A stretch of 64,000 nucleotides of DNA from Chthoniobacteraceae bacterium. GTDB taxonomy: Bacteria; Verrucomicrobiota; Verrucomicrobiia; Chthoniobacterales; Chthoniobacteraceae. The stretch's first letter is position 1. Each line of letters begins with the position of its first letter. The notes beneath the pieces were generated by a model, which searched no databases, had not been told where the DNA came from, and saw only the letters and a program-made list of their open reading frames with translations. Position numbers and translations under genes: made by a program. The stretch spans positions 30,931 through 94,930 of the forward strand of contig JAQGOL010000027.1 in assembly GCA_028293625.1 (NCBI GenBank). Reading direction: 5' to 3'. Of the stretch, positions 1 to 9,592 are shown one piece after another.

Positions 1-217
1 CCGGATCGAGCGCCTGAATGAATCCCTGCAGCCCGGCGCGCAAGCCTGGATTGGAGATCCACTGCCTGAGTTCGTAGTCGCCGATATTAAGCATCCAAAC
101 CGCGGCGACCAGGACGCTCCAAAGCACGAATAAAATCCAGAGACTTGCGGCAAGCGGCTCAAGCGCTTGTGCAAGCAGGGAAGGGGAGTGATACGGCTGA
201 CGGTGAACCGTTTTCAA
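1..217 (-). CDS. N-terminal part of an unidentified membrane protein, cut by the window edge
   Basis: An open frame on the minus strand runs from a TTG at 217 to the window edge (72 codons) without a stop. It encodes a hydrophobic helix at about residues 24-42 (SLWILFVLWSVLVAAVWML), so the product is probably membrane-anchored. No Shine-Dalgarno motif is visible before the TTG, and the terminator at 226-270 lies directly upstream, so the true start could be an internal codon such as the in-frame GTG or ATG inside the helix. I do not recognise the family. The open frame and membrane segment are seen; that it is a real gene is inference. Confidence 0.35.
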   Translation of the reverse strand, partial: MKTVHRQPYHSPSLLAQALEPLAASLWILFVLWSVLVAAVWMLNIGDYELRQWISNPGLRAGLQGFIQALDP

Positions 218-225
218 ATGCCTGG

Positions 226-270
226 AAAAAAAGCGGGACGCCAATGCCGCACTTGGCAAAGGCGTCCCGC
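226..270 (-). terminator. Rho-independent terminator after the desaturase gene
   Basis: A perfect 10-bp stem (233-242 pairing with 261-270) encloses an 18-nt loop that can itself form a short tgcc/ggca stem. On the minus strand it is followed by seven T residues (226-232). It sits 71 bp past the stop codon of the minus-strand desaturase and has the right orientation to end that transcript. Confidence 0.8.
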
Positions 271-341
271 GTGTGAGTTTTCGGTCTCTTAATTTTTACC
301 CGTTCAAGCAACCTGGCCGAGCGGATTAAGAGGGGACTTGC

Positions 342-1436
342 TTAGGCGAGGTCCTCGACCCCGTGGAGCTGAAGGGTGCTGAGGGCGAGTCGGATTTCTT
401 TGCTCAGTTCCGCGAGCATGTCGCGCGTGATTTCAATCTGTTCAGCCTTGTGCTTGGCCCATGCCTGCGCGGTGGCTTGCAGACGCTCGTAGGCGCCTGT
501 GATGTAAGCGCGTGCGGACTCCGGTAAGCCGGGCGACTCCAGTTTCACGGCGATCCGGCGCTGCGCTTCAGCGAGTTCGGAAAGGAGGATTTTATCGGAA
601 GGCACACGGCGCAGTTTGTCGGCAAGCCCGAGTTTTGAGAGCGTCCAGATGATCCATTTGGTGGGATCGAACTGCCACGGTTTCACGCCGTTACGGTAAT
701 CATGCTGAAACTCGTGATGATAGTTATGGTAACCTTCGCCAAAGGTGAAGATCGCCATCAGCCAGGAATCCCGGGCACTGCAGGTGGAGGAATAAGGGCG
801 GTTGCCAAGATAATGGCAGAGCGAGTTGATGCAGAAAGTGCAGTGTTGCAGGAAAACAACGCGGGCAACGCCGGCGATCAGGAATGAACCAAGAGCGGAA
901 ACCCATCCACCCCACGCGTAACCGGCAATAGCAGGAAGGATAAAGGCCACCGTGACACCGATGAAATGGATGTGGCGGTGTTGGAACATCACCATGCTGT
1001 CTTTTTTAAGATCCGGCACGTTATCAAACGGAGGCGACGGCTTGAGCTTAAAGAGCAGCCAGCCAATGTGCGCATGGAAGAGCCCCTTGTTGATGTCATA
1101 CGGGTCTTCGTCGTGATCAACGAACTTGTGATGGGTACGATGCTCGCAGCACCAGAGCAAAGCGGAATTCTCAAAGGCGCCTGCCCCAAAAAGAAGAACG
1201 AAAAATTGGACAGCTTTGTGCGCCTGGAAAGAGAGGTGGGAGTAAAGGCGATGGTAGCCGAGAGTGATCGAGAAACCGCACGCGCAGAACATCACGAAAA
1301 AGAGGGCGACCTGGAACCAATCAAGGCCGAATTTCCAGATGTAAAGCGGGACCGCGGTCAGCGATAAGACCAGGGTGCCGATGAGAAAAGAGCTTGTGAT
1401 CCAGTTAACTTTGTCGAAGGGAATGCGTCGAAACAT
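342..1436 (-). CDS. Acyl-CoA / fatty-acid delta-9-type desaturase
   Basis: This is an integral membrane di-iron desaturase that introduces a cis double bond into saturated acyl chains, setting membrane fluidity. All three histidine boxes of the family are present: HRLYSH near residue 62, HRTHH near 99, and HNYHH near 237, embedded in GEGYHNYHHEF. Hydrophobic segments lie before the first box and between the second and third boxes, as in the stearoyl-CoA desaturase fold. The C-terminal 80 residues or so form a charged helical extension. The ATG at 1436 gives MFRRIPFDKVNW, a usual beginning. It is monocistronic, divergent from the helicase gene, and has its own terminator. Confidence 0.93.
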   Translation of the reverse strand: MFRRIPFDKVNWITSSFLIGTLVLSLTAVPLYIWKFGLDWFQVALFFVMFCACGFSITLGYHRLYSHLSFQAHKAVQFFVLLFGAGAFENSALLWCCEHRTHHKFVDHDEDPYDINKGLFHAHIGWLLFKLKPSPPFDNVPDLKKDSMVMFQHRHIHFIGVTVAFILPAIAGYAWGGWVSALGSFLIAGVARVVFLQHCTFCINSLCHYLGNRPYSSTCSARDSWLMAIFTFGEGYHNYHHEFQHDYRNGVKPWQFDPTKWIIWTLSKLGLADKLRRVPSDKILLSELAEAQRRIAVKLESPGLPESARAYITGAYERLQATAQAWAKHKAEQIEITRDMLAELSKEIRLALSTLQLHGVEDLA

Positions 1437-1581
1437 AATTAGGGAAGAAAAACGGCTAAGCGGAATGCCTGATACCGGCCATCGAGGGAAAAACAGCGGC
1501 GGACATATAACGGAAGGAAAGTGGAACGCAAGGTCAAAAGTCTTATTGTGCCTGCCGCCTCTGAGCCCCTAGGTTGCTCTT

Positions 1582-2802
1582 ATGTCATTTCAGGATTTTG
1601 GGTTTATCGACGCTGTCGCACGGGGCGTGCAATCGATGGGCTACGTTGACCCCACCCCCATTCAGCTGCGCGCCATCCCCGCCATCCTCGCCGGCAAGGA
1701 CGTGATGGGCAGCGCTCAAACCGGCACGGGAAAGACAGCGGCGTTTGCCCTGCCTATTTTGACCTTGCTAAAAGAACATGGCGCCTGCCGCTGCCTGATC
1801 CTGGAGCCGACCCGCGAACTGGCTGCCCAGGTGGAGACAGCTTTTCGCGATTATGCCCGTTACATGGATATCAAGATCACGCTTATCCAGGGCGGCGTCG
1901 GTTTTGGCCAGCAGCGCGGCGATTTACAGAGCGGCGTCGATATCATTGTGGCGACTCCGGGCCGTTTGCTTGATCTGATGGAGCAAGGGGACGTTTCGCT
2001 CAGCGAAATCCAGTTCCTCGTGCTCGATGAGGTCGATCGCATGCTCGACATGGGTTTTCTCCCCCAGGTGCGGCGGATCGTGGAAAAGTGCCCAAAAAAG
2101 CGCCAGACCATGTTTTTCTCGGCCACGTTGCCTCCGGAAATCGCAACGATGACCAAGTGGGTGCTTACCGAGCCGGAGGTGATTGAAATTGGCGGTCAGC
2201 GGATGCCGGCGGAAACGATCACCCACGCGCTCTATCCGGTCGCCAAGGATCAGAAGTTTGATCTGTTGATCGCGCTTCTGGAGCGGACGAAATTTGAGAG
2301 CTGCATCATTTTTACGAGCACGAAGGTTTACGCGGACAAAATCGCCCATCAGCTTCGCGATTTAAAACACGCGGTGGTGGCGATCCATTCCAACCGCACA
2401 CAGCGGGAGCGGGTCGAGGCGCTCGAGGGATTTAAGTCGGGCAAATATGAAGTGCTGGTCGCCACCGATATCGCCGCGCGCGGACTCGACATCGCCGGAG
2501 TCAGTCACGTGATCAATTACGACGTGCCATCGCATCCCGAGGATTACGTGCATCGGATCGGCCGAACCGGACGCGCCCAGCAGGTGGGCGATGCGTTCAC
2601 GCTTTTTACCGCCGAAGAGCTCGATGACGTGCGTTCGATCGAGCGATTTATCGGCGCCAGCATTCCGCGGCTAAAGCTCGAGAACTTCGAGTACACTTAC
2701 ACGGCCGTCTTTAACGAAGATAAAGTGGCCCCTGGCGGAGTTGGCAAAGGGGTGCGCACCTTGCGCGGCTACTCTTTCGGCAGCGCCCGGCGCAAGCGAT
2801 AG
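1582..2802 (+). CDS. DEAD-box ATP-dependent RNA helicase (RhlE-like)
   Basis: This is a superfamily 2 RNA helicase of about 406 residues, likely working in ribosome assembly or RNA turnover. The motifs occur in order: a Q motif (GYVDPTPIQ), motif I AQTGTGKT at residues 45-52, PTREL at 76-80, a motif II reading DEVD rather than DEAD, SAT, DIAARGLDI and HRIGRTGRA. The C-terminal tail is short, so this is close to the minimal helicase core. DEVD keeps the catalytic Asp-Glu pair, so activity is expected. The ATG at 1582 is the first in frame and gives the canonical N-terminus MSFQDFGF. Confidence 0.93.
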   Translation: MSFQDFGFIDAVARGVQSMGYVDPTPIQLRAIPAILAGKDVMGSAQTGTGKTAAFALPILTLLKEHGACRCLILEPTRELAAQVETAFRDYARYMDIKITLIQGGVGFGQQRGDLQSGVDIIVATPGRLLDLMEQGDVSLSEIQFLVLDEVDRMLDMGFLPQVRRIVEKCPKKRQTMFFSATLPPEIATMTKWVLTEPEVIEIGGQRMPAETITHALYPVAKDQKFDLLIALLERTKFESCIIFTSTKVYADKIAHQLRDLKHAVVAIHSNRTQRERVEALEGFKSGKYEVLVATDIAARGLDIAGVSHVINYDVPSHPEDYVHRIGRTGRAQQVGDAFTLFTAEELDDVRSIERFIGASIPRLKLENFEYTYTAVFNEDKVAPGGVGKGVRTLRGYSFGSARRKR

Positions 2803-2916
2803 AGAGCTGGCCCGGCGAGGCCGAAAGGTGCGCGTTGTTTTCCACCCCCTGGATTCGCCACCGGTAATGACTCCGATGCTGTGTCTGGATGACCATCCTA
2901 TGTGCCTGCGAAATCA

Positions 2917-3837
2917 ATGATAGTCGCGACGATCTGTAATGTCCTTTCCATCGTTTTGGCCGGCGTGTGCTGCCTGGAAGCGGTGGAACTACGCGCTGCG
3001 CCGATTCCAACCGTTGCCGACATTTTCTATGGCCCGACTCCGCATCAGGTCATGGATCTTTATCTGCCGTCCGAGGGCGTCGGACCGTATCCTGTTTTTG
3101 TGTTCTTTGGAGGGATTTGGCAACCGAGCCGGAATGTGCCTGATCTGAGGCGTTTTCTCCCGCAAAAGATCGCCGTGATCAGCATGGGAACGCGCACGTT
3201 GACCGATGCCACGCAGGAAAAGGTGAATCCGCCAATCTCGTTTGTGATAAACGATGCCTGCCGGGCCGTGCAGTTTGTGCGGCTTAATGCCGCGAAATGG
3301 AATCTCGACCCGCAACACATCGCCGTGGGAGGCAGTTCGCAAGGTTCGCTTCCCGCACTTTATGTCGGTTGCGCCGGCGACCGCGCGGATCCCACGGCAA
3401 ACGACCCGGTTGAGCGGATCTCGACGAAAGTGACATGCGTGGGAGCCCATCGCAGCCAGCCGAGCATCGATCCCAAACGGATGCGGGAATGGGTGCCCGG
3501 AGTGAAATGGGGCGAGCCGGCGTTTGGCTGCAGTTTTGAGGAGTCACTCGCGCGGTGGGAGGAACTCCGGCCAATCATCGAAAGATGGTCGCCCGAGGCG
3601 CTCTTAACCAAAAGAAGCGCGCCAATCTATTTTGAATACGACTGGGGTCTCATTCAGCCGGAAAATGTCGATGAAATGGACTACAAGGTTCATTCGCCGG
3701 CCTGGGCGCTTGGTTTCCAGCAACTCGCGCAGAAAGCCGGCGCGGTCTGCCACGTGCAGTTCCCTGGTCACCTAGTCGACCGCTACAAGGATGTCTGGGA
3801 TTTTGTGATTCAGCAATTAAACGCACCAACCCCGTAA
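2917..3837 (+). CDS. Exported alpha/beta hydrolase (esterase/lipase-like)
   Basis: This is an alpha/beta-hydrolase-fold protein with an N-terminal export signal (MIVATICNVLSIVLAGVCC). The oxyanion-region segment FVFFGGIW and the nucleophile elbow GGSSQG (a GxSxG serine) are visible. A late histidine in QFPGHLVD could complete the triad. The family includes BD-FAE-type esterases that deacylate small or plant-derived esters; the substrate here cannot be read. A GTG at 2902 would add five residues, but the ATG at 2917 gives a cleaner signal peptide. It follows the helicase gene by about 115 bp. Confidence 0.75.
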   Translation: MIVATICNVLSIVLAGVCCLEAVELRAAPIPTVADIFYGPTPHQVMDLYLPSEGVGPYPVFVFFGGIWQPSRNVPDLRRFLPQKIAVISMGTRTLTDATQEKVNPPISFVINDACRAVQFVRLNAAKWNLDPQHIAVGGSSQGSLPALYVGCAGDRADPTANDPVERISTKVTCVGAHRSQPSIDPKRMREWVPGVKWGEPAFGCSFEESLARWEELRPIIERWSPEALLTKRSAPIYFEYDWGLIQPENVDEMDYKVHSPAWALGFQQLAQKAGAVCHVQFPGHLVDRYKDVWDFVIQQLNAPTP

Positions 3838-4089
3838 GCCGGCGCTGGCGGGAGTGGGGGGCCCGCGACGCTGATTGGGAGGCCTGGCTAGAAGGCGATT
3901 GCCGCGACGCCGGAGTGATTTTATCGCTGCGAAAATAAAGAAATTCCGTTTTGCCGCCGGACGGGCCAATGTTTATTTTCCCCTCTCCACCCACGGGCTG
4001 GCGACTAATGCGGCCGGGGAATAAGTTTGGTTGTCCCCGGATTGAAGGGCTGCTAGCAACCTGTGAGCCTAATAATTTCATCATTCCCC

Positions 4090-6039
4090 ATGAGCACCGC
4101 GATCGAGTCCAATTTGAAAGAAAAGCGCGTTTTTAAACCGACAAAAGAATTCAGCAAAGCCGCTCGGATTCAAAGTCTGGCGCAGTATCGCGAGATGTGG
4201 GAGGAATCAATTGAGCGGCCCGATAAATTTTGGGGAAGGGAAGCGAGTGAACTGACATGGCAAACCAAATGGAGCAAGGTGCTCGATTGGAAAGAGCCGT
4301 ATGCGCAGTGGTTCGTGGGCGGCAAACTCAATGTCTCCGAGAACTGCCTTGATCGGCACCTTCTTACGGCGCGCAAAAACAAAGCGGCCATCATCTGGGA
4401 AGGCGAACCGGGCGAAAAGCGTGTGCTCACTTATCAGCAGTTGCATCGGGAAGTTTGCCGGTTTGCCAACGTGCTCAAGCGCAACAAGATCAAAAAAGGC
4501 GACCGCGTCCTCATTTACATGCCGATGATTCCTGAGGCTGCCGTGGCGATGCTTGCCTGCGCCCGGATCGGCGCGACGCATTCGGTCGTTTTCGGGGGAT
4601 TCAGCGCCGACTCGATTCGGGATCGGATCACCGATTCCAAGGCGGTAATGGTGATCACGACCGATGGCGGCTATCGGCGCGGATCGATTGTGCCGTTGAA
4701 AAAAAATGTCGATGACGCGCTCCGGGATGACCCTCAAAGTATTAAAAAGGTGATTGTTTTCCGGCGCGCTGGCAACGATGTCCATATCGAGGAGGGACGC
4801 GATGTCTGGTGGCATCGCGAGATGGATTACGTCAACGCGGTCTGCCCGGCGGAACCCCTTGATAGCGAGCATCCGCTCTTCATTCTTTACACGAGCGGTT
4901 CGACAGGAAAACCGAAAGGGATTCTGCATACGACCGGCGGCTATCTGCTGCAGGCTTACGCGACTTCAAAATACGTTTTCGATTTGCGCGACGAAGACGT
5001 TTACTGGTGCACGGCCGACATTGGCTGGGTGACCGGTCATAGTTATGTGGTCTACGGGCCGCTGGCTTGCGGCGCCACTTCGCTCATGTATGAAGGCGCC
5101 CCGAATTGGCCGGAAAATGATCGGTTCTGGCGGATCATCGAGGAATACGCCGTCACCGTTTTTTATACCGCGCCGACCGCGATCCGGGCGTTTATCCGGT
5201 GGGGCGACCAGTGGATCAAAAAGCATGATCTCTCCAGTCTGCGGCTTCTTGGAAGTGTGGGCGAACCGATCAGTCCCGACGCATGGATGTGGTATCACAA
5301 TGTGATTGGTGGCGGACGCTGCCCGATTGTTGATACTTGGTGGCAGACCGAGACGGGCGCGATCATGATCACGACCCTGCCCGGGGCGATCCCGGCCAAA
5401 CCCGGTTCAGCCGGGCTGCCGTTTTTTGGCGTCGATGCGGTCATTGTCGATGATGACGGCAAGGAAGTCGGCCCGAACGTCGGCGGCAAAGTGGTGATCC
5501 GAAAACCGTGGCCCTCGATGCTGCGTTCGATTTACGGCGATAAACCGCGTTACAAAAAGACGTATTGGAGCGAGGTCAAAGGCGCCTATTTTGCAGGCGA
5601 CGGCGCGCATCGGGACAAGGACGGCTATTTTCTGATCGCGGGCCGGATCGACGATGTGCTCAACGTGGCGGGGCATCGGCTCGGGACAAGTGAGATTGAA
5701 GGGGCGCTCGGGAGCCATCCGGCGGTGGCGGAAGCGGCGGTGGTGGGCCGGCCCGATGAACTCAAGGGACAGGGAGTGGTGGCGTTTGTGGTTTTAAAAG
5801 GCGGGATTGCCGTTGAGCCGCATTTGCGCGAAGAATTGAGACAGCATGTCGGCCAGGTCATCGGCCCGATTGCAAAACCCGATGACATTCGTTTTGCGGA
5901 GGGGCTTCCCAAAACCCGCAGCGGAAAAATCATGCGCAGGCTTTTAAAAGAGATCGCCGGCGGCAAGGCGATCACGGGGGACACGACGACCCTCGAGGAT
6001 CTGTCGATTATCGCGAAACTCAGTTCCAATTCGGATTAA
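4090..6039 (+). CDS. acs: Acetyl-coenzyme A synthetase
   Basis: This AMP-forming enzyme activates acetate to acetyl-CoA through acetyl-AMP. Signatures seen are the P-loop-like [18 protein letters not shown], the hinge/CoA region [20 protein letters not shown], and the C-terminal [10 protein letters not shown], which carries the lysine that is usually acetylated to switch the enzyme off. At 649 residues it has normal Acs length. A GTG at 4063 would add nine residues, but the ATG at 4090 ([12 protein letters not shown]) is preferred. The gene's stop abuts the next start directly (TAAGTG). Confidence 0.96.
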   Translation: MSTAIESNLKEKRVFKPTKEFSKAARIQSLAQYREMWEESIERPDKFWGREASELTWQTKWSKVLDWKEPYAQWFVGGKLNVSENCLDRHLLTARKNKAAIIWEGEPGEKRVLTYQQLHREVCRFANVLKRNKIKKGDRVLIYMPMIPEAAVAMLACARIGATHSVVFGGFSADSIRDRITDSKAVMVITTDGGYRRGSIVPLKKNVDDALRDDPQSIKKVIVFRRAGNDVHIEEGRDVWWHREMDYVNAVCPAEPLDSEHPLFILYTSGSTGKPKGILHTTGGYLLQAYATSKYVFDLRDEDVYWCTADIGWVTGHSYVVYGPLACGATSLMYEGAPNWPENDRFWRIIEEYAVTVFYTAPTAIRAFIRWGDQWIKKHDLSSLRLLGSVGEPISPDAWMWYHNVIGGGRCPIVDTWWQTETGAIMITTLPGAIPAKPGSAGLPFFGVDAVIVDDDGKEVGPNVGGKVVIRKPWPSMLRSIYGDKPRYKKTYWSEVKGAYFAGDGAHRDKDGYFLIAGRIDDVLNVAGHRLGTSEIEGALGSHPAVAEAAVVGRPDELKGQGVVAFVVLKGGIAVEPHLREELRQHVGQVIGPIAKPDDIRFAEGLPKTRSGKIMRRLLKEIAGGKAITGDTTTLEDLSIIAKLSSNSD

Positions 6040-7041
6040 GTGGATTACCTCACGCCAGGCTTCCGGGCATTGATCCGGAAATTTGGCCGGCAAATGACCC
6101 GGCTGCGAATTGCTGCCGAGCACCGCAAGCTTTCCAAGGCTGAGACGGAGCTCGGGCTTCTTGGCTGGCAGCAAGTCGATTTCGACAGGGAGACCCAGCG
6201 CGACGTCGATAAAATCCAGAATTATGAGCGTGAACAGTCGCGTTTAACCAATGAAGGCGCCGCCTTTGGCCGCTGCCTGCGCGAGCTGCTGGAAAAGCGC
6301 GACCTCAAGCGGCGGCAATTTACCGAGGCGCGCCGTCAGCTCATCGCGGAGCGGCGGGCGTTGATTGAGCCGATCGCGCGGATTCAGAAGCAGCTGGTTG
6401 TTTATCGCAAGCAGGAGCCGCAGTATGAGCGCCGTATTCCCGAGCTCGATCGTGAATTGCGCGAGGTGCAACGGCTTTACACCAGCCTGCTTTCCACCGA
6501 CCGGCATACGGCCCAGACCCGGGACGAACTGGTTCATTTGCGCGAACGCACCGTCTCCATTCCCAACGAAAAAGCCGATCTGCGCACCCAGCACATGCGC
6601 ACTGCCAGCGAGATCAAAACCTTGGAAGGCCAGCTGCTCAAGCTCAACGAGCGCTCGGCTGAACTCGATGTTGCCGGACGCGAACTCGAAGCGGCGTATC
6701 TGGTGGAGGACAGGGATCTGGCCAACGAAATCCGGGTTCAGGAGCGTGGAAAAGCGCGTTTGGAAAAAGAGATCGACGCGCTGGAAGGCGCCAAGGCAAA
6801 CCCATATCAGCAGATCGGCCGTGTGCTTGCCGACAACGGGCTTGCGCCGATGAATCAACCGCACGCGCTCGACAAAGTGCGGCGTTTCCGGCTGAGCATC
6901 GAGCATTTGGAAAGCAAGATTGCGTTGTCGCTGGAGGTCTGTTCCCACGATGACCCGGAACTTCTGCGAATCTCCTACTCGCTCTGGGCCGGCATGATTG
7001 TCGTTTTGATCGCCGTCGCCTTGATCTTCAGCGTCTGGTGA
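6040..7041 (+). CDS. Long coiled-coil protein with C-terminal membrane anchor
   Basis: I do not recognise a named family. Residues 1 to about 300 are charged, helical and rich in Glu, Arg and Leu, consistent with a long coiled coil. The last 25 residues contain one hydrophobic helix (SLWAGMIVVLIAVALIFSVW), so the protein is probably tail-anchored with a large cytoplasmic coiled coil. The GTG at 6040 directly follows the acs stop codon, suggesting translational coupling; the next candidate start is an ATG at 6094. The following small gene starts 45 bp after the stop, so all three may be co-transcribed. A structural or scaffold role is only a guess. Confidence 0.65.
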   Translation: MDYLTPGFRALIRKFGRQMTRLRIAAEHRKLSKAETELGLLGWQQVDFDRETQRDVDKIQNYEREQSRLTNEGAAFGRCLRELLEKRDLKRRQFTEARRQLIAERRALIEPIARIQKQLVVYRKQEPQYERRIPELDRELREVQRLYTSLLSTDRHTAQTRDELVHLRERTVSIPNEKADLRTQHMRTASEIKTLEGQLLKLNERSAELDVAGRELEAAYLVEDRDLANEIRVQERGKARLEKEIDALEGAKANPYQQIGRVLADNGLAPMNQPHALDKVRRFRLSIEHLESKIALSLEVCSHDDPELLRISYSLWAGMIVVLIAVALIFSVW

Positions 7042-7085
7042 GAGGCTTGCACGCTTCCACGCTTGCACCGATAAAGGGCTCGATC

Positions 7086-7499
7086 ATGAATCCTTCCCCG
7101 ACATTTGCTGGCAGACACGCTTTCCGCCTCGCCGTGGCACTCCTTGCCGGCCTGGCCTGTGTCGCGGCTTTCAGCGCCGTTTCCCGCTCCAATGTCGCTG
7201 CCCTGGAGCAATTTGAAGAAACCACCGCCTTTGGCGACACCCATTATTTCGTCGCCCCGGCCGATTCCCACGCCGCCGTGGTCAATCTCGATGGCATGCC
7301 GCTTTTTTTAGCCGGTGACGAGAAGTTGGAAAGGCGCGATACAAGGATGGCGCGGCTCGGCCGGGATGAAGCGACGGGGCTGGCTATTTACACGCCTCGC
7401 GAGGCAACGGATGGAAAGGAAAAGGTCAAGGGCAAACCCGGTTGGTTTCTTAAGCTTGGCCCGGACGAATACCTCAGGCTGCGTCCGGGTAAAGGGTAA
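7086..7499 (+). CDS. Hypothetical protein with N-terminal signal/anchor
   Basis: This is a 137-residue protein of unknown family. The ATG at 7086 gives a positively charged start followed by a hydrophobic stretch (FRLAVALLAGLACVAAFSAV), an export signal or membrane anchor. The rest is a small globular domain with a repeating charged/aromatic pattern ending WFLKLGPDEYLRLRPGKG. An upstream GTG (7038) overlaps the preceding coiled-coil gene and would bury the signal, so it is rejected. The stop abuts the convergent rodA stop (7499/7500) with no intergenic base. Confidence 0.6.
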   Translation: MNPSPTFAGRHAFRLAVALLAGLACVAAFSAVSRSNVAALEQFEETTAFGDTHYFVAPADSHAAVVNLDGMPLFLAGDEKLERRDTRMARLGRDEATGLAIYTPREATDGKEKVKGKPGWFLKLGPDEYLRLRPGKG

Positions 7500-8615
7500 T
7501 TATTCGGGCAGCATTTTTCGGTGAACCCAGACGCTGTTCACCAAGCCGAATGCAAACATATTCATCAGAACGAAAGTTCCGCCGTAACTGATCAATGGTA
7601 ATGGCAGCCCAGTAATTGGCATTAGTGCTACCGTCATGCCTATGTTCTGATAAACGTGGAAAAATATCTGTGCTGTAAATCCGATCGTAATCAGCAGCCC
7701 GAACTCGTCGGCGGCATGGTAGGCCGTGAAGAGGCAGCAGAGCAGCAGGAGCGCAAAGCCGCTCAGCAACATCATGCCGCCTACAAAACCCCACTGCTCG
7801 GCGATGGCTGAAAAGATGTAGTCGGTATGCACGGTTGTGCCGGGCAGAAACCCTTGTTCGACCTGCGTATTTGGCGCTTTAAATCCTTTGCCGGAGAGCC
7901 CGCCGGAACCGACCGCGATGAGCGACTGGTTGATGGCCCACGAAGTCCCTTGCTTATCTTTGGTCGGATCAATAAACGACATGATCCGGTCGTGTTGATA
8001 CGGCTTGAGGACGAAATTAATCGCCAGCGGCAGCGCGCAAAGTCCAATCAGGATGATGGAAATAAGATAGCGCTTCGGGATGCCGCCCAGGAAAAGCATC
8101 GCCATCACCGAGGGAATCCAAACCAGGGTCATTCCAAAATCGGGTTGTTTTAAAATGAGCGCCATCGGGCCGCCGACAATGGCCGCCACCAGGCAGAGCT
8201 TAATAAAGGGATGCAGTTTTCGGAACTGGCTCAAAAAGAGCGCCACGACGATCACCCCGGCGATGAGGCAGAGCTGGGAAGGCTGGAACGTGCCGATTCC
8301 CGGCAATCTCAGCCAGCATTTGGCGCCGCCATGCTCTTCGCCCATGCCGGTGTAGGTGAGAATGACCAGGACGATGCTCACCAAGTAGAGCGGGAGCGCC
8401 ACCCACTTGATCCAGCGGTAGTTCATGAGGCTGGTCACCAGAAACACCACCACTCCGAGTCCGACCCAGATGGCCTGTTTGTGCCAGTATTCGTCTTTTT
8501 TAATGGAGAAAAATGTCGCGCTATAGACGGCGATAATTCCAAAGATGGCCAGCGCCAGCATCGTGGCAAAGAGCACCCAGTTCATGCCGAGGAGTTTTCG
8601 AAGAAAAGGAGTCAT
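7500..8615 (-). CDS. rodA: Rod-shape determining SEDS glycosyltransferase RodA
   Basis: This multi-pass membrane protein polymerises lipid II into glycan strands with a cognate class b PBP during cell elongation. The SEDS hallmarks are clear: WLRLPGIGTFQPSQL, the catalytic-Asp region VHTDYIFSAIAEQWGFVG, and the RodA-type end NIGMTVALMPITGLPLPLISYGG, here quoted only as its NIGMTVALMPITG core plus PLISYGG. About ten hydrophobic segments are visible, and 371 residues is normal. No PBP2 or mre gene is in the window. On the minus strand it follows an ABC ATPase (80 bp gap) and thiG. Confidence 0.92.
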   Translation of the reverse strand: MTPFLRKLLGMNWVLFATMLALAIFGIIAVYSATFFSIKKDEYWHKQAIWVGLGVVVFLVTSLMNYRWIKWVALPLYLVSIVLVILTYTGMGEEHGGAKCWLRLPGIGTFQPSQLCLIAGVIVVALFLSQFRKLHPFIKLCLVAAIVGGPMALILKQPDFGMTLVWIPSVMAMLFLGGIPKRYLISIILIGLCALPLAINFVLKPYQHDRIMSFIDPTKDKQGTSWAINQSLIAVGSGGLSGKGFKAPNTQVEQGFLPGTTVHTDYIFSAIAEQWGFVGGMMLLSGFALLLLCCLFTAYHAADEFGLLITIGFTAQIFFHVYQNIGMTVALMPITGLPLPLISYGGTFVLMNMFAFGLVNSVWVHRKMLPE

Positions 8616-8695
8616 GGATCAAATGGCGAAGTTCGAGATGGCAACGGCGAGCCGGTCGTGGCAGGCGAATGCTGTTTGCCGCAGGCGCGATGGCT

Positions 8696-9484
8696 TCACG
8701 CAAACGCCGGCACGGCCGCAAGCAGCCGCTTTGTGTATTCGTGCTGCGGGTTTTCGTAGATCGCCGCCGCGGGAGCGGATTCGACGATTTTTCCCCGGTA
8801 CATCACCAGAACGTGATCGCTGATGTGTTCGACCACCGCAAGATCGTGCGCGATGAAAAGGTAGGTGAGCCCGAGTTCGGCCTGCAGGTCCTGCAAAAGG
8901 TTGACGATCTGGGCCTGTACACTCACATCGAGGGCGCTGACCGGCTCGTCGCAAACGATAAACTTCGGCTTCACCGCCAGCGCCCTCGCGATTCCGATCC
9001 GCTGCCGCTGGCCGCCGCTGAATTCGTGCGGGTACCGCTGCATCATTTCGGGCTTGAGACCGACCTGGCGCAGCAACTCCGAGACCCGCTCCATGCGCTC
9101 GGCGCGGTTCATTTTGGGAAAATGAATTTCGAGCGCCTCACTCACGATCTGCCAGATCGGGTGCCGCGGATTAAGGGAACCAAAAGGATCCTGGAAAATC
9201 ATCTGCATCTCGCGCCGGAAGGGGCGAAACGTGTTTTCGCTCATCGGCAGCAGGTCGTGCCCATCAAAAAGAACCTGGCCGCCGGTGGCGGGCGTTAATT
9301 TAAGAAGCGTCCTGCCAATGGTCGATTTGCCGCTGCCACTTTCCCCGACGAGTCCGACCGTGGTGCCCGCCTCCACCGTGAAACTGACGTCGTCGACCGC
9401 TTTGATGTCGTCGGTATGCCGGCGCAGAATGCCGCTTCTTAAGGGGAACCAAGTACGGAGATTGCGGACTTCAAGGAGTGGCAC
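8696..9484 (-). CDS. ABC transporter ATP-binding protein, oligopeptide/dipeptide (OppF/DppF) type
   Basis: This is an ATPase subunit of a peptide-type importer. Seen in it are Walker [10 protein letters not shown], the signature [14 protein letters not shown], Walker B FIVCDEP with the family-typical [12 protein letters not shown] after it, and the switch histidine in [15 protein letters not shown]. It is 262 residues and lacks the longer C-terminal oligopeptide region of many OppF proteins, ending soon after the [12 protein letters not shown] motif. The start is a GTG at 9484 without a visible ribosome-binding site. No permease or binding protein is adjacent; its neighbours are thiG and rodA, so it is an orphan subunit here. 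Confidence 0.88.
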   Translation of the reverse strand: MPLLEVRNLRTWFPLRSGILRRHTDDIKAVDDVSFTVEAGTTVGLVGESGSGKSTIGRTLLKLTPATGGQVLFDGHDLLPMSENTFRPFRREMQMIFQDPFGSLNPRHPIWQIVSEALEIHFPKMNRAERMERVSELLRQVGLKPEMMQRYPHEFSGGQRQRIGIARALAVKPKFIVCDEPVSALDVSVQAQIVNLLQDLQAELGLTYLFIAHDLAVVEHISDHVLVMYRGKIVESAPAAAIYENPQHEYTKRLLAAVPAFA

Positions 9485-9592
9485 GCCGCAGATTTACGAC
9501 CGAGTTGCCCAAGTTTCCAACTCCATCAGGAAAAAAATGCGGTCTCCCTGGGAAGAGGCCGCTTTTCTCATGCGGCGGGAATTCGATTTTCG

